The position numbers and the translations under genes were made by a program. The notes beneath the pieces are model-generated. The model worked only from the letters and a program-made list of their open reading frames with translations, did not search any database and was not told the origin of the DNA. A DNA stretch of 48,579 bases, taken from Lasiodiplodia sp. COLG20. Lineage: Eukaryota; Ascomycota; Dothideomycetes; Botryosphaeriales; Botryosphaeriaceae. This document shows positions 1 through 11,043 of this stretch, one piece after another. The stretch is from the NCBI GenBank assembly GCA_009801085.1, contig VNWV01000057.1, forward strand, positions 1-48,579, written 5' to 3'. Within the stretch, counting starts at the first letter, position 1. Every line of letters starts with the position of its first letter.

Positions 1-3000
1 CTGAAGTTGACGAGTGAGCGGATGAATGCTATCACCTCGTAAGTCCTTTCCACTTTCTTCTTGTCCCCCCTCCCCTTTTTTTTTTAGATCCTCTCCATTG
101 TACCATTGTATCCTCCCCGGTTCAGAAGCTGTTGAATTGGCGGCGGCGATGACGACGTATTGCAATCGCAGCAGGGCGACCACCCGCTGGCGTGAGACTC
201 CCTGGCGTGACACGTTACCGCTATTGTCAATACATCGAATATGGGGTTCTGGGTGGGAACGGGAGATGAGCGATCGCTGTCGTCAGCGGCGTTCACCGGT
301 CGTTCGTTTCTCCCCGCGGGCCGCCCCTCTCCCTCCATTTCTGCTAAATGGCGGGAAAATGTGAAAGGGGCGGGCAAAATAGTAATCATTTTGGCTGTGG
401 CTAACACGGGCTGATTTCGACAGATACGTCCTCGTCACGGCAAGCTGAGCCAGCCGTTTAACTTAGCTCGCCGTCATATCGATCACACCCGCACACGCAT
501 ATCATATCACACGCATCTCATGCATCTCATGCAGATCATTACACACATACATGCGCGCGCACACAGGCACGTGCGTTGCATCAAATCTTTGTCTTCCCGG
601 ATATGAAGGCGGGTTCTTATTACCGAGCTCCATATAGTATTCCTGCTCTTATGGCATTGGGAAATAATGGGGTAGCCGTCATCTCATTTGTCAGCCATAT
701 ACTTGGTAATGGAGTCTGTGTTCGGCGAAAGGCAATAATCGTTCAGATTTTCCATGGTTGCAAAAAAAAAAAAACACGGTGGTGACGATGAAGGTTCTGC
801 TCGGACATTTGAGGCATTTTGATGTGGGGGAGCACCGCGGGAGATGAGTTGCACGTTGGGCTTGGACGCTTTCCCGCTCTCTTTTTCTTCTTCGGCGGTC
901 GTAGGGCTAACTTGGGTGGGGAATGAACGGGGAGCTTGTTGTGTGAAGAGTCCGGGCTAGCGAACGGAATAAGGGAAAGAGAAGAAAGGAGGATCGGAGC
1001 GGGAGGTCTCGGAGTGAACAGTGTTCGCACTCTCTTCCTTCGGCGAGATGGGGGCACAGCCCATCCGTCATTTTGGCGCCCAATCTCGAAGCTGGGGTGG
1101 GTTCTGGGAAGCGGGCAAGAGAGAGGCTCTGTATCATGTGTTCGTAATGCGGCACGTGGTGAGAGACGTCTTTTTGTATAGTATGTGCTGCGTCAGAGTG
1201 CATGTAGACGTGTGTTTTTGTATATTGTAGTTATGCTTTATGTATGTACTTTGTACGTGTTCATGAACGCTTTGAAGCACCGGCGGTCTGAGCTTGTATT
1301 GGATTGGGCCCAGTCTTGGCTCTGATCGAAGGAAGGGAAGGAAGGAAGGATGGAAAGGTAAAAACGACCGAGATTTGCGGTTCCCGAAAACGTTGAAATC
1401 CCTTTCTTCATTGTGGAGTTGCCAATGATACTGTGCACCTCTTGACGGCAATGATGTGAAGATTGGATGTCAACGCATTTAACGGCTGTGCTCTTTGCTT
1501 GGACTCTGCGAGAGCGCAAGGGAAAGGGAAAGTGGCATGAATGCTCGGGCTGAGAATTCGAATTCTGTTATCAAATCTTCGAACGAGATGACCATGAAGA
1601 GCATTGACAAGTAGCACCAATCAATCGTCCGGTTGATTGACCCGGAACGGGCGTTGCCGGGTCTTGGCCACGGGCCAACGGTTCGATTTCTTCCTCCTGG
1701 TTCAAGGGAACTCTCGGAGGGCGTGAGATGATGTTCAGCGCGAGAGGGAGAGGGGATGGTGTGGAGAAGAAGGGGGCAGAAAAAGGGAAAGCTTCTAGAA
1801 GGCTTAGGGCGTGACGATCAGGGTAAGCGTCTGGTCGTCGGTGCACGATGGGGGACGATCGGTGGCGAGGTTGACTTTTTGGCGTGGGTTTTGTTCGGCC
1901 CTGACGATGTTAGCTCGCTGGTGTTGCGGCCCTCAACAGCCAAATCAATCTCGGGCGCCGATGATATGCATGGATTGTCTTATCCCATGAAAGCTTAACG
2001 TCCGTAGGATGGCTTGGCTCTTCGCTGCATTGCTTGCCGCATGATACTTTTTTTTTTTTCCTTCTCGAAATTTTCCGATTGTCGTTGATGCGCGCGCAGC
2101 GGGTAGGGCGGCACGGGTTCGTATCGATTCTTCTTCGCGTTCGTCTCGCTTCGTTGCCACTCTCATGATCGACCTGGAATGTTCGTTGGAAACTTCTTTC
2201 GCTTCGTGGGCACAGGGGGTTTGTGCTGATGTGCCGAGGGCACACATGGTGGTTGATGACGATGAAGCGAGAGAGCAACCACCACGTCGATCCTCGTCTC
2301 GTTTCTGCCCCTCTCGGCGGCCGTTGCCCAGACCGAAGCTAGACCGCGTACGATAGGGCTAGAGGAGCAGGCTCGCTGTGGAAATGTGCCGGCAGGCAGT
2401 CCTCAACGAGCATCCATGCTCCATATCTCCGGTGGAGAGTGGAGCGCGTGCGTGTTTGGTTTCCCTGCTGGAGATGTTGAAATGAGAGCCGACGGGCGCG
2501 TCCCGTCGAGGCCCCACCCCGGGCGCGAAGGCTCGCACACAGACGCCCAGTAGGGAGGATCTCATTTCTAACAGTGCTTGCGGCTCGCGCGCGTGGGCAG
2601 GTCGACAGCAGGGCGACAGAAGCCGTGGACGGAGCGGAGAGAGCTAGGTGTTCCCGCCGCTCGAGGCGGTGAGCACGACAGCCCTGCGCTGGAAACCGGG
2701 GACCGTGGTCGCTCTGGTCAGGGGTTACGGTTGGACGGCGGCGGGCCCGTAGCGGCTGCTAGCTAGTTAGCATGGCTACATGGCGCCGTTGCCCCGATCC
2801 GGTTACCCACGATGCAGCGTTTTTTCTGTTTGCCTCGACTAAGCGCGTTTGAAAGAGATTATCTAATGCAGGATCTCGGTGGACCTGGCGGTGCTGCTGG
2901 CTGGGGTAGCCGGGCATGTCACTGGGCGTTTCAGGCGCTTGGTGATGGAGGTTGTTTTGTGGTTCTGGCAGATTATTGGGCCTCCTCCTCTCGTGATCCG

Positions 3001-4487
3001 AAGTCCAGGCCGTTCACCGCTTCCGGCGTGCCTGCGATGTCACGGCGGCATCCACGGTACTGGAGTCTGGAGTCTGCTCTGCTCGTACTCCGCCGAGCAA
3101 AGCTTCCTGCTCGGAACGCGTCCCGAGGGCGGCCGTCATTGGGATCAGCCCGCGGAGCCGGTGGGCGGCAGCAGAGCGGCAGCGCAGGCGCAGGCGGCGG
3201 CGCAGGCGCGGGATCAGAAAAAAATGAGGGTGGCCGGCGTGCGTCCCGGCGAGGAGGCTCTTTTGTTCATCTGGGTGGCTTGCGTGGTACAGAGCGCTTG
3301 CCGGCGCTCTGGCTGCGGGCTGCACTGCCCGCCGTGATGGACGGCCAGCGTTCGGCGGAGCCAGCCAGCCAACGAAAGGGGGCCAGCTAGCCCGGCCGCC
3401 GCTCCTTCTGACTCGCCTGTACGTGAATCACATGGCGATCCCCGCGGCGGCGGCAGAATTTCCCATGAGCTGGCCCTCCCGCGCACGTGACGGCGGCGGA
3501 TCGCGACACCTGCCTGCTCCATCGGCGGTGCATCGGCATGCGATCTCGCTGCTGCGGCGGCCATTGGCGCGAGCAGCGCGGCCTCGAGATGAGCGGCGGG
3601 GACGAAGCGCTGCGAACCCTGGCGGTCCACCCTGCGTCGCTGGCCATGTGCAGAGGACCGTGTGCCGGCGCTACCCAAGGATCTGCGCAGCCCATTTGCT
3701 GAGAAGAGGCTAAGGCCTGTAATCTCTTCCGCGCTCCACCAGCGTCCCGTGCGCAGCCTTGGCGGGTGCTGGTGCTCTGGGCTTGTGCTTTGTTGATACT
3801 CCGCAGGCCAGCCTGCGCGCAGCGGTGCCGGGCGATGCGCGCCGAGAGCAGCTCCAGCAGGCGGGCGCGCCATGGCCTGATGTCCGCGGTGGAGAGGCCC
3901 CGCGACGGGACCCCTGCTGCAGCCGTCCCAGACGGGCTACGAGCGACACGCGCGACTGATAACGTCAAAACTTTCAGGGAGGCCGCGATCGCGACGGCTT
4001 GCGGAATTGCTGGCGGTGTTTGGATCCGGGGTGTCATGCGACCAGACGGCGCCCGCTGTCGCACTCGCGCCGGCCAGGGCGACGCAGCAGCTCCAAGCCC
4101 AAGCTCAGGCGCCGTGCATAAATGTTATGACGATTGGCCCGCGTGAATCACGTTTATTGCTGATTGTCAGAGAAGCCTAGCGCAAATTGCCAAACGTCGC
4201 TTCGGCGCTCTCTCCCTAGTACTCGCTGCCCCTGCGCCCAGCCATCAAAACCACCGCGCCCGCTCGCTCGTCCTACTTCATCCGCCTTCGCGCTGCTTCT
4301 GCCACTCTCCAACTCGCCTCACCTCTCGGTCGTCGAGCTTGGCCTGTTGCATTGCTGCTTGCTTTTCAGAGATACCCTTGATACCCTTGTCCTTTTCTAT
4401 CCACTCCACTTCCGTCGACGCGCCAGCCCGTCGACTTTTCCACCACCCGCAAGCCTAATACCCGCAACCACAACACCACCGCCCACA
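1..4487. other. Long GC-rich region without a supportable gene
   Basis: I find no recognisable protein here on either strand. Open frames up to about 225 codons exist at 2812-4064 on both strands, but they overlap each other, are Ala/Arg/Gly-rich as expected of GC-rich DNA, and show no domain, no spliced continuation and no convincing start. Bases 500-570 are a CA/CATG-rich simple sequence, and short A and T runs lie near 764 and 2048. At the left edge, bases 1-38 form the only open frame through a GTAAGT donor at 39; a TTAG acceptor ends at 87, giving a 49 nt intron of typical local size, so a gene cut by the window edge is possible but unproven. Bases 4200-4487 are pyrimidine-rich and look like the 5' leader of the next gene. 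Confidence 0.5.
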
Positions 4488-6647
4488 ATGTCTGACGCGA
4501 AGCCCGTTGACACCCCCGCCGCTGAGCCGGTCGCCGCTGAGGCCCCCGCCAGCGAGACCGTCGCTGAGACTGCCCCCGCAGAGGAGGCAAAGACCGAGGA
4601 CGCCACCGACGCGCCCGCCGCCGAGCCCGCTGCTGAGGGCGCGGAGCCCGCTGCCGCCGCCGAGGAGACCACCGCGCTCCCCAAGGAGGAGAAGACCGCC
4701 GACGGCGAGGTCAAGATCACCGCTGAGCCCGTCTACTCCGGCGCTCTCGGCTACAAGGCCCCTGGTCTGATCAAGTACGCCTCACCACGCCTTTTGTCCG
4801 GGGCAATTCCGCTAACGCTCGCACCGCAGGGGTCTCACTTTCTCCAAGAAGTACTTCTGGTTCGGCGAGGAGGCTGCCGTCTCCAAGGACAGCCTGCACG
4901 GCTACCTCCGTGGCGAGAAGGGCGAGCACGCTCACGCCGCCGTCGCCTGGGCCAGCAAGACCGGCAAGGGCCTGCTTTTCTTCGCCAAGCACGCCGACCA
5001 GAAGTCTGCCCCTGAGGGCGTCCTGAAGCTGGTGCGTCCCCATCGCCCCATCCCCGAGGAAACCGCATGCTGACGACTCCCCGCAGGCTGAGGCTACCGA
5101 GGTCGCCAAGGAGGGCAACAAGGTCTTCTCCTTCAAGCTCCACGGCCACAAGCACTCCTTCGAGGCCACCAACGCCGCCGAGCGCGACGGCTGGGTTGTC
5201 GCCGTCGAGACCACCGTCGAGGAGGCCAAGGCCGCCGCTGAGGGCGTCACCTCCAGCGACGAGTACAAGGAGACGATCGAGAAGCTCGGTAAGTTTCATC
5301 GCATGCAAGCCAACGTGGTTGATGGTTCGTGCGTCAATGCACACTGCGCTTCGCTTGCTTCCGCATCGTTTTGGGTGGATCCAGCTAACGTCTCGCTTAG
5401 GCAAGCCCGCCGCTCCCGCTGCCGCCGCTAAGGCTGAGGAGACCGCCCCCAAGAAGAGCACCGAGGTTAAGCCTGAGGGCGAGGAGCGCCGCGGCTCTTC
5501 CTCCTCCAGCTCCGGCGATGATGCCGAGGGCAAGAAGAAGAAGAACAAGAAGTCCAAGTCCCGCTCCCAGTCCCGCAAGAGGGCCTCCGTTTTCGGCGGT
5601 CTCCTCGGCAAGAAGGAGCACGAGAAGAAGGACGTGAAGAAGGAGGAGGCCAAGGAGGAGGAGGCGAAGAAGGAGGGCGAGGAGGCTGAGGAGCCCAAGG
5701 CCGAGGCCGAGGCCGCCGCCGAGGCCCCTGCTGGTGAGTCCACGAAACCAATCTGCCTTGACATATCCAATGCTAACAGTCTTTTAGCTGAGGCTGCCGC
5801 CGACGCTGCTGCTCCCGCTGAGGAGGCCAAGCCCGCTGAGGGCGAGGCTAAGCCTGAGGAGGCCAAGGTCGAGGAGGCCAAGCCCACGCCCAAGGCCAAC
5901 AAGCGCACCTCCATCTTCGGCGGCTTCTTCGAGAAGGTCCGCAGCCCCACCGTCGAGAAGAAGGAGGCCGAGACCGCCCCCGTCGTTCCCCCCAAGGACG
6001 GCGAGGCTCCCGCCGCCACCGAGGAGGCTGCTAAGCCCGCCGAGGGTGAGGAGGCCAAGCCCGCTGAGGAGGCCCCCAAGACTGCTGACGGCGAGGCCCC
6101 CGCTGCCACCGCTACCACTCCCGCCAAGGAGAAGGGTGGCTTCTTCAGCAAGTTCGGCAAGGCCAAGTCTCCCGCCACCACCCCCGCCACTGAGGCTCCC
6201 AAGGAGGAGGTCAAGCCCGTTGAGGGCGAGGCTGCTCCCGCTGCTGAGGGCGAGGCTGCTGGCACCTCCACCGCCGCCGCCGCCGCCGCCGCCGCTCCTG
6301 AGCCCGGCAAGGAGAAGCGCCGCACCTCTTTCTTCGGCAACTTCGGTGCCAAGAACAACACCGAGGGCGAAGCTGAGGGCGAGAAGAAGCGTGGTCTCGG
6401 CGGCCTGTTCCGCAACCCCAGCAAGGCTGCCAAGGAAAAGAAGGAGAAGAAGGAGACGGCTGCTCCCGCCAAGGTCGAGGAGGAGGCTGAGAACAAGCCC
6501 GAGGAGACCCCCGCCACCGAGGAGGCCAAGAAGGAGGGCGAGGAGGAGCAGAAGGACGAGGAGAACAAGCCCGCCATTGGCGATGTCGTCCCTGAGGCCG
6601 TTACCGTTGGCCAGTCCTCTACTCCCGCTGTCCAGGCTACCGCGTAA
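4488..6647 (+). CDS. PH-domain protein, Mug6-like (PH_6 family), with repetitive charged tail
   Basis: Spliced model of 627 residues: exons 4488-4774, 4830-5031, 5087-5288, 5401-5733 and 5788-6647; the last intron has a textbook TGCTAAC branch site at 5771. Residues 1-75 are Ala/Glu/Pro-rich. Residues about 80-215 form a PH-like beta-rich domain ending in the helix ERDGWVVAVETTVEEAK, as in the fungal family often named meiotic expression up-regulated protein 6. PH domains usually bind phosphoinositides or proteins; lipid binding here is inferred from the fold only. Residues 231-627 are low complexity, alternating Lys/Glu blocks with Ala/Pro blocks, and contain a short motif repeated about five times: KRASVFGGLLG (290), KRTSIFGGFFE (380), KGGFFSKFG (457), KRRTSFFGNFG (518) and KRGLGGLFR (541). 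Three of these begin with a basic kinase-type Ser/Thr site. The start lies in CACAATG context after a CT-rich leader. The long minus-strand open frames across this gene are shadows of its codon bias. Confidence 0.88.
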
Positions 6648-7809
6648 GCGCAAGGTGTGGTGGGATTCCTCCTCCCTCGACGACTGCCACGACGCAATGA
6701 CGGAAAAGTTGGGCACCGCAAGCCGCTGTCACTTGGTTGAAGTACCTCAACGCGAGCTACCACCACTCTTCTAACCGACAAATACCAAAACTTTCGCAGT
6801 ACACTCAAAACCCAAAGTACTCTCTCCCACTCACCGTCGTCTCTCATTTGGGGTATGCTCATTTTGCATTTGCGGCTGTTGGCGGTCTCTCGTTCCTACC
6901 TCGTCTAGATTGATACCACCATTGCGCATTTGTGTTCAGTGCTCTGTTTTTTCGTTTGGTTCTTTTGTTTTTTGTCTCGTTGCTCTGGGTTTGAGGCAAC
7001 TGCGTATACCCCCTTGATACCCTGCGTACTAGCCTTATCAGGATATGTACAAGCGGCCACTAGGGCACCGAAACTCTCGTAATATCTAATAGAAAAAAAT
7101 CGTCTTTGGTACAATTTAACGTTCCTTAGTGCAGCGTGATGCCCAAAGCGTGGCGGGGGAGTGAGTTGTCACGGCCTTGTTCGTATGCACAGACAAGGCA
7201 GATTCGGCGGCGACAGGATTAGCAAGGAGCCCCTCCGATGGGTGGATGCACACGCGATGGCGGCCGCATCTCGACGAGTCGCGGGGCCAGCGACAGGACA
7301 GCATGGCCCGGGAGGATGGCGGCTCAGCTGCCGGCGTAGGGCGCACTGCCGCGGCCTAGAATCCAGCAATCGATCCCGCAGGGTTGCGCGGCTCGCGGAC
7401 AGAAGACCAGCTCATCCCGCTCTCCACCCTCAGCTCGCACGCAAAGTCAGCGCTGCGTTCCGGGTCCAATCCCTGACCCCGTTGCATCATCCGCATGCAC
7501 TGCAGCCTTGTTCTGTCCACCAGGCCCCATTGCCGCGAATGAATTGAATCTGCTTGTCGCTTCTGCTGGACTTTTCTACGCCGCACGCCGCCTGGCTCCT
7601 AGCGCTTTTTATTACCCGCTTACTGACCACGCTCGTTGAAGACCTTCTGTTTGGACAACACCACGTCGTTCACGGCGCCGCGATCGGACTTCCGCAACCG
7701 CTGCGCCGCGCCGCGCCCGCTGATGCGCCCGTTCGACCTACGAACTTTCGACAGAGCTCTTGCGCTCCAATCTTATTTGATGGATTAGAGGCGCCGGGAA
7801 GGCAAAGTC
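6648..7809. other. Intergenic region / 5' leader of the UBTD-like gene
   Basis: No gene is visible. The first few hundred bases are probably the 3' UTR of the PH-domain gene and become T-rich near 6940-6990. Bases 7150-7809 are GC-rich with short overlapping open frames that match nothing I recognise. The segment next to 7810 is presumably the 5' leader of the UBTD-like gene. Confidence 0.5.
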
Positions 7810-9265
7810 ATGGTAAGTCGTTCACTCCGGTGCGCTCGAGCTCTGTTTTTCTTTTCCGCCAACGAATGGCTTCATTCTGCGACATTCCGTGCTTCTCGTC
7901 GCGCTTTCAGGCACGCGCGGCCTTGAACCGCATCCATGCGCCGCGGACGACCACCTTCCAATTCCTTCCAAGACTCGTCTCCCCTTCTCGCCTTCTCTCA
8001 CTGCCGATGCGCATGATCCAATCTCAGCCCATGCATGCCCATCCCACCTTCGTCTTTTCCCCCGTGGAGGTCGCATTGCGCGCAGATGCGCCGTCAATTG
8101 TTGTTCAGCAGTACATGGGACTAACATCGCCACCTGTGCACGACAGGGTTGCTGTCTCTCATCCCAACGCCGCGGCGGCTCCGCTCGTGGCTCGTCGTCC
8201 CCAGGCGATGGCAACAACAATGCGTCAATCCTCTCCAACAATCGTGCTGCTGCGCCACACGCCGCAGACGACTCGTCACGCGCGAATATCAACAACCCAG
8301 CCCCGCTCCTGCCGCAGCCGCACTCAACCCAGTCGTTCCTGTCAGCGTCGATATCGGACGACAATTCGCCTCGCCCGTCGCACTCACACAACGACGTGGA
8401 TGTCGGGGGAGGAAGTAGCGGGTGGAGGGTAGGGCGGAGGGGCAGCAGAAGCGCCGGCGCCGGCGCATCACAGCCTGCGACGAGGAAAGATAGTCGCCCC
8501 AATAAACCGCTGGTCGCGATCGATCGCGGACGTAGGTGCAAAGGCCCCGTGCTGGATGGTGGGCTGTCGGCTTCGCCGTCGCCGCACGTTGGGAGCCATA
8601 GGAAAGGGAGCGTCAGCGGCGGTTCCGCTGCGGGTGGGCCAGCGCTCACGAGGACGCGTCTCGAGAAAGAGCGGAACGCGTTCTGGGACACGAGAGTCAC
8701 GGGCCACGCCGAGATTTGGGGCGCCGTGAGGTTGGCGACGGATCTGGTGAAGGCTGGAGATGTGGCGAGCGCTCAAGGGGTGCTAGATGCGGCGGGGGCG
8801 ACGTGTCCGACGGGAGAGATCTGGAGGGGAGTTTTCGATGAATGGGGCACCGAGTACAGAGTCCCGGAGTGGGCGGTTGTGGAGCCTGTGGGGGTGGTGG
8901 AGGTAGGAGAAGAGGAAGAAGAGGGTGACGGTACTGAGGACGGAGAGCAAAGCCTCGCAGAAGAGAAGGGGAAGGGTCGCATGGGAGAGGTTGTTAAAGT
9001 CAGAGCACGGCTCAGCGATCGGGGGACGGACGTGGTGGTTGAGGTGGGAATGGAGGAGAGGGTGAGTGCGGTGATTGCGAGGATCGCGGAAGCGGCCAAG
9101 GTGAGTGTCCTTCATTCTTCCAGGAGGGCGATGCTGACGAAGTCACAGTTAGCGGCCACCAGCCGTGTCAGAATCGCCTACCTGGGCAAAATTCTTCGCG
9201 AGCACGATAGTCTTGCTGCACAGGGCTACAGCGAGGGCCACGTCGTCAACGCTCTTGTCTTCTGA
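7810..9265 (+). CDS. UBTD1/UBTD2-like ubiquitin domain-containing protein
   Basis: Spliced model of 357 residues: exons 7810-7812 (the ATG alone), 8147-9100 and 9149-9265. The first intron (7813-8146, 334 nt, GTAAGT donor, CTAAC branch near 8130) directly follows the start codon. Splicing gives the N-terminus MGCCLSSQRRGG, an N-myristoylation signal (G2, S6) with adjacent cysteines C3/C4 that could be palmitoylated; human UBTD1 also begins Met-Gly-x-Cys. Residues 8-165 are Ser/Ala/Gly-rich and probably disordered. Residues about 170-245 hold the UBTD/DC-UbP core, with EKERNAFWDTRVTGHAEIW followed by a helical hairpin and YRVPEW. An acidic linker follows, then a C-terminal ubiquitin-like fold (about 281-357) ending at VVNALVF without a GG tail, so it is not a conjugated modifier. 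Animal UBTD proteins link ubiquitin E2/E3 enzymes; that role is inferred here. The last intron is 48 nt and free of stops, so its retention would insert 16 residues in frame. Confidence 0.85.
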
Positions 9266-9839
9266 GTTCTCAAGCAGGTGCACACACGAGCATGCTCTCT
9301 CCGAGATTTCTTCCTTTTCAGCGTCGGATACCACTTTGTTTTGCTTGCGCGATTGCATGGTAGCGGAGTCCAGGGCAAAGTGCGCGAGAGATTTTCACTT
9401 AGTTTGTAATTTTGGCTGTATACCCTTGGAGCTGGGAGGGTGTTTTGATAAAGCTATTTCATGGAGTCCAGATTGAAGCGCATTCCCCTGCCTTTTGAGA
9501 CGGCTGCTCAACTGGGAGCAGAGCGCTTGCCGGCGCAATTTCGTTTTGTGCTTCAGATCACGCGTGATACGGAGCACAGGGTTGCACGGGCAGATGACGT
9601 CGCGGGGACGTTTGCTGTCACACAATGACTTGGGCGGAGAGACAGTTCTGCCGACGCGCCTGTGCTGCGAGGCAGGTACTTCCTGAGCTCTAGCGGCCAC
9701 AACACACCACCACCTGCGAAGCTTCCCTCCTCCAATCGCCCCGCGTCTCGCAACCGCCTGGTGCCCACCGCATCAATCGCACCATCGGCTTCAAGCTTCG
9801 CAGACAACAACCGGGATACAGTGAGCCCGACCGACCACA
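9266..9839. other. Intergenic region between UBTD-like and HMG-box genes
   Basis: This holds the 3' UTR of the upstream gene and the promoter and leader of the HMG-box gene. Only short open frames are present and none is recognisable. Confidence 0.5.
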
Positions 9840-11043
9840 ATGTTCGCCCGCACAGCTCTCGCTCGTCTGAGAGCTAAGGTACCAAGCGCCGCCGCACGCG
9901 ACGTCGCGCAGCTCTCGCGCAAGCTCCGCACCGTCGTCGCGACCTCGGCCTCCAACACCACCGTTAACAATGCCTCCGCCGCGGCTCCTTTGACCTTCGC
10001 TCAATTCCAGCGCATCCGCGGCTACGCGACCGCGACCAAGACTCGCGCCTCGACGGCGGCGAAGAAGGCGCCCGTCAAGAAGACGGCTACCACCAAGAAG
10101 ACCGCTGCGGCCAAGAAGAAGACCGCGACAAAGAAGAAGACCGCGGCCAAACCAAAGAAGAAGGCTGTCGCCAAGCCCAAGAAGAAGGAGTTGACGGAGT
10201 TCCAGGTTGAGAGGCTCGCGAAGCGCAAGCTGCGCGACGCGGAGCAGAAGAAAAAGGATCATCTCAAGGAATTGAAGGCGACGGCATTGCAGGAGCCCAA
10301 GCAGAAGGCCGCGTCGCCCTTTCAGATCCTGTTGGTTGAGACCATCCAGAGAGAGCTTACGGGGACCAAGGGCGCGGGCCGCATTGGAGAAATTGCAAAG
10401 GCCGTGTCTCAGCAGTACAAGAACCTCAGTCCGTCGGAGCTTGAGGTACGTTGGATTTATATGTGGCTTGAAACGCTTGGGTTGGATTTATGACTGATGC
10501 ATTCACAGCGCCTCAACCGCGCTGCCAATGAGGCCGCAGAGGAAAACAAGAAGGCCTACAAGAAGTGGGTCGAGAGCTACACTCCGATGCAGATCCGGGA
10601 AGCGAACAACGCGCGTCGCCAGCTAAAGGCGAAGCTGGTCAGTTACAGCAAGGGCCAGATTCAAGATGACCGTGCTGTTGCGACGCCGGCTTCCGCGTAC
10701 ATCATCTTCTTCAAGGAGCGCTACGCGACTGGGGAGTTCAAGAACATGAGTACTACTGAAGCAGCCAAGCTGGTTGGCGCAGAGTGGAAGGCTCTTAGCG
10801 CCTCTAGCAAGGGGGTACGTTCACCCGCTTCCCAGACAGCCATGGAGGGTTATGGAAAGACGCCCTTTTCCAATTTTCCCTTCAACTTTTCTGAGCAAGC
10901 ATGCTAACCGTTGGCAATCCCGATTGCCGTCACAGAAATACGAGAACATGGCTGCCGAAGAGAAGCAACGCTACGCCCGCAAGTACAAGAGCGTTTATGG
11001 TGTCGAGCCTGGCTTCCAGAAGAAGGCAGCTGCTACCGCTTAG
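9840..11043 (+). CDS. Mitochondrial HMG-box DNA-packaging protein
   Basis: Spliced model of 339 residues: exons 9840-10445, 10509-10814 and 10936-11043. The N-terminus is Arg/Ala/Ser-rich with almost no acidic residues (MFARTALARLRAKV) and leads to RIRGYATA near residue 58, a typical fungal mitochondrial presequence with its cleavage region. Residues about 66-117 are an Ala/Lys/Pro-rich histone H1-like stretch. A charged helical segment follows (118-150). Then come two HMG-box-like units: one at about 157-230 starting ASPFQILLVETIQREL, and a clearer one at about 260-325 with TPASAYIIFFKERY, AEWKALS and KYENMAAEEKQRY. The architecture resembles mtDNA-bending proteins of the Abf2/TFAM type, so a role in compacting the mitochondrial nucleoid is the likely function, inferred from targeting plus the boxes. 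The ATG follows CCGACCACA, a good fungal context. Confidence 0.88.

Noticed and set aside
3214..4064. Overlapping 219 and 225 codon minus-strand open frames and a 192 codon plus-strand frame at 2812-3390
   Set aside because: They overlap in several frames, show only GC-driven composition and have no recognisable motif or consistent splice structure.
4835..6862. 675-codon open frame on the minus strand
   Set aside because: It is antisense to the PH-protein gene, is Ser/Ala/Leu-rich as expected from the reverse of GAG/AAG/GCC codons, and has no domain; the plus strand has a coherent spliced model.
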